This document shows positions 62,508 to 64,000 of a stretch of DNA of 64,000 nucleotides, piece after piece. A program made the position numbers and the translations under genes. Location of the stretch: NCBI GenBank assembly GCA_028871055.1, contig JAGWON010000011.1:1-64000 (forward strand), written 5' to 3'. The notes below the pieces were generated by a model. It was given only the letters and a program-made list of their open reading frames with translations, made no database searches and was not told the DNA's origin. This stretch comes from Alphaproteobacteria bacterium. GTDB lineage: Bacteria; Pseudomonadota; Alphaproteobacteria; ATCC43930; CGMCC-115725. Within the stretch, counting starts at the first letter, position 1; every line of letters begins with the position of its first letter.

Positions 62508-62563
62508 TATGACAGCCGGGAACGGATGATGCGCCGCAAGCCAAGTTATTCTCAGGAGGTCCG

Positions 62564-63028
62564 ATGAGCCCAAAAGCGAAGAAGCCGGCGATGGTAATCG
62601 CCGGGCCACAAGCCGTCGTCGCCGAGCCCAAACGCGCCGTACGCGAGACAGTGGCGGCGCCAGACGATGCGATGCAAGGCTACTATGATCAGTTGGCGGC
62701 GCTGTCACACGAGAACTTCGACGCCGTTCTCAAGGCCAATGCCGCGCTCGCCGAAGGGTTCGAGGCGATGGCCAATGAGGCCGTCGGCTATGCCCGGCAG
62801 ACGCTCACCACAGCGGGTACGGCGACAAAGGAGTTGCTCGAAGCCAAAACGCTTGACCGTGTGATCGAGATCAACGCCGGATTCGCCAAGAGCGGGCTCG
62901 AGGCGCTGGTTGAGCGTACGGCGCGCCTCTCGGAATTGAGCCTCGCGCTCGCGAACGGCACCTGGGCGCCGATCGGCGGGCGCGTCGAGGCGACTCTGGC
63001 GAAGCTGACCAAACCCGTCGCAGCCTGA
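62564..63028 (+). CDS. Phasin
   Basis: This 154-residue amphipathic helical protein of the phasin_2 family contains YYDQLAALSHENFDAVLKAN, GYARQTLTTAGTATKELLEA and VIEINAGFAKSGLEALVERT, typical of proteins coating polyhydroxyalkanoate granules. AGGAGGTCCG directly precedes ATG. It suggests that the organism stores PHA. A 257-base gap follows before clpS, with no gene that I can support. Confidence 0.9.
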   Translation: MSPKAKKPAMVIAGPQAVVAEPKRAVRETVAAPDDAMQGYYDQLAALSHENFDAVLKANAALAEGFEAMANEAVGYARQTLTTAGTATKELLEAKTLDRVIEINAGFAKSGLEALVERTARLSELSLALANGTWAPIGGRVEATLAKLTKPVAA

Positions 63029-63285
63029 AGCGGCGCACACCGGGCGCCCGTTGCTCCGGCCACAGCGCCAGGGATCGGGTCCGTCGGTTTGGCAACTTCC
63101 TTTTCACGCCGTTAACCGCGCCGGCGTAGGCTTGCGGTACACGGCCATGTTGGCCATGTTTCCATGTTTCCGCGGCGGTTCACGTCGGGCGCAAAAGCCC
63201 CTTTTACGCCGCCTTCGGCATCCAATATCATGGCCTGGATGGTAAATTCGGCTTTGGAGTCGGATCCGACCGGGTAGCTCGAGCC

Positions 63286-63615
63286 ATGAGCGATATCGAG
63301 AAGCGGAACGGCAACGAGGGACCGTCGACCGGAGTAATCGTCAAGGCGAAGCCGAAGACGAAGAAGCCGTCGATGTACAAGGTCCTGATGCTGAATGATG
63401 ATTACACGCCCATGGAGTTCGTCGTCCATATTCTCGAGCGGTTCTTCGGCAAGAGCCGGGACGAGGCGACCCGAATCATGCTTCACGTTCATCGCCGGGG
63501 CGTCGGCGTTTGCGGCGTGTATACTTACGAAGTTGCCGAAACCAAGGTGACGCAGGTGATGGACTTCGCACGCCAACACCAGCATCCCCTGCAATGTACC
63601 CTGGAGAAGGACTGA
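63286..63615 (+). CDS. clpS: ClpS adaptor protein
   Basis: This 109-residue N-end-rule adaptor delivers substrates to ClpAP. The core reads [20 protein letters not shown], then [20 protein letters not shown] and [18 protein letters not shown], with the [10 protein letters not shown] degron-binding pocket and the His-Arg pair conserved. It has the usual 25-residue variable N-terminus. clpA follows 42 bases later. Confidence 0.95.
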   Translation: MSDIEKRNGNEGPSTGVIVKAKPKTKKPSMYKVLMLNDDYTPMEFVVHILERFFGKSRDEATRIMLHVHRRGVGVCGVYTYEVAETKVTQVMDFARQHQHPLQCTLEKD

Positions 63616-63657
63616 ACCGGCCTTGGAGCCCGTAGCCAGTAGAAGGATCTAACGTCG

Positions 63658-64000
63658 ATGCTATCGCGTAATCTCGAAAAGACCCTGCACCGCGCTCTCG
63701 GTTATGCCAATGAGCGCCGGCACGAATATGCGACGCTGGAACACCTGCTGCTGGCATTGACCGAGGATCAGGATGCGATGGCGGTGCTGCGCGCCTGCAC
63801 GGTTGACATCGAGAAGCTACGCCGCGAACTCATCAACTACGTCGACAACGAGTTGGTCAACCTGGTGGCGACGCATGTCGAGGATGCCAAGCCGACCGCC
63901 AGCTTCCAGCGCGTTCTCCAGCGCGCTGCGATCCATGTTCAGTCGTCCGGTCGCGAGGAAGTGACCGGCGCCAACGTGCTGGTGGCACTGTTCGCCGAGC
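63658..64000 (+). CDS. clpA: ATP-dependent Clp protease ATP-binding subunit ClpA, N-terminal fragment
   Basis: The gene runs off the right end of the window; 114 codons are seen. MLSRNLEKTLHRALGYANERRHEYATLEHLLLALTED is the Clp N-terminal (repeat) domain that docks ClpS, and the second repeat is ASFQRVLQRAAIHVQSSGRE. ATG 63658 is the normal start. AAA+ modules lie outside the window. Confidence 0.93.
   Translation, partial: MLSRNLEKTLHRALGYANERRHEYATLEHLLLALTEDQDAMAVLRACTVDIEKLRRELINYVDNELVNLVATHVEDAKPTASFQRVLQRAAIHVQSSGREEVTGANVLVALFAE

Noticed and set aside
63051-63245. 64-residue frame between phasin and clpS
   Set aside because: No ribosome site and arbitrary composition; treated as non-coding.
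1-64000. CRISPR array or tandem repeat cluster
   Set aside because: The repeats seen are dispersed single palindromes, not regularly spaced direct repeats with unique spacers.
1-64000. tRNA or rRNA genes
   Set aside because: No GGTTCGAATCC-like T-arm with a matching acceptor stem, and no rRNA landmark, was found by eye.

Overview
The window is high-GC (roughly two-thirds G+C) chromosomal DNA of an alphaproteobacterium, probably a free-living Rhodospirillales- or Rhizobiales-like heterotroph. The evidence is the gene order nuoG-N / birA / coaX / rnj / mce / DUF1467 / proS / lolC / lolD / dnaE, the clpS-clpA pair preceded by a phasin and a SPOR-domain D,D-carboxypeptidase, and the short type of ProS. 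I saw no tRNA, rRNA, CRISPR array, phage or intact insertion sequence.

Layout. 1-8.4 kb: the 3' half of the complex I operon (nuoG end to nuoN), running into birA. 8.5-18.2 kb: housekeeping genes coaX, RNase J, methylmalonyl-CoA epimerase, a DUF1467 protein, tag, an opposed NCS2 purine-type permease, proS, and the lipoprotein-release genes lolC and lolD. Between tag and the permease lies a structured RNA candidate with a 6S-like motif. 18.3-22.6 kb: small accessory genes (DUF202, Sel1 repeat, cold-shock domain, YciI, a PemK/MazF toxin with an unusual long antitoxin, and an NRRNA-type protein) and a broken lolD tail. 22.9-27.4 kb: dnaE, an unknown small gene and hspQ. 27.4-30.7 kb: a GtrA-fused glycosyltransferase, and gmd-fcl for GDP-L-fucose. 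30.7-32.3 kb: a flavin-binding PNPOx-like gene, a drug/metabolite transporter, and a second, truncated PNPOx tail. 32.3-42.9 kb: an accessory catabolic and uptake block with a lone molybdenum hydroxylase large subunit, a two-permease NMT1-type ABC importer, a LivK-type binding protein, a two-subunit Rieske dioxygenase and an ALDH1L1-like formyltransferase. 42.9-47.3 kb: biotin synthesis, bioD-bioF diverging from a small winged-helix-like gene plus bioB-bioA. 47.3-53.6 kb: a TtuC/D-malate-type dehydrogenase, an NTF2-like protein, an FTR1 iron permease, a ThDP enzyme that appears to start at CTG, an aldehyde dehydrogenase and a DedA protein. 53.8-58.4 kb: a tungstate/molybdate ABC importer (wtpABC) and a VWA plus membrane J-protein pair. 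58.5-64 kb: galU, phosphomannomutase, D,D-carboxypeptidase, phasin, clpS and the start of clpA.

Pathway links. galU, the hexose-phosphate mutase, gmd and fcl together supply UDP-glucose and GDP-sugars for surface polysaccharide. birA lacks a DNA-binding domain, so the bio genes need another regulator, and the small gene ahead of bioB is one candidate. The Mo/W importer could feed the molybdenum hydroxylase. At least five families of short intergenic repeats sit in many of the non-coupled gene junctions, above all in the first 23 kb.
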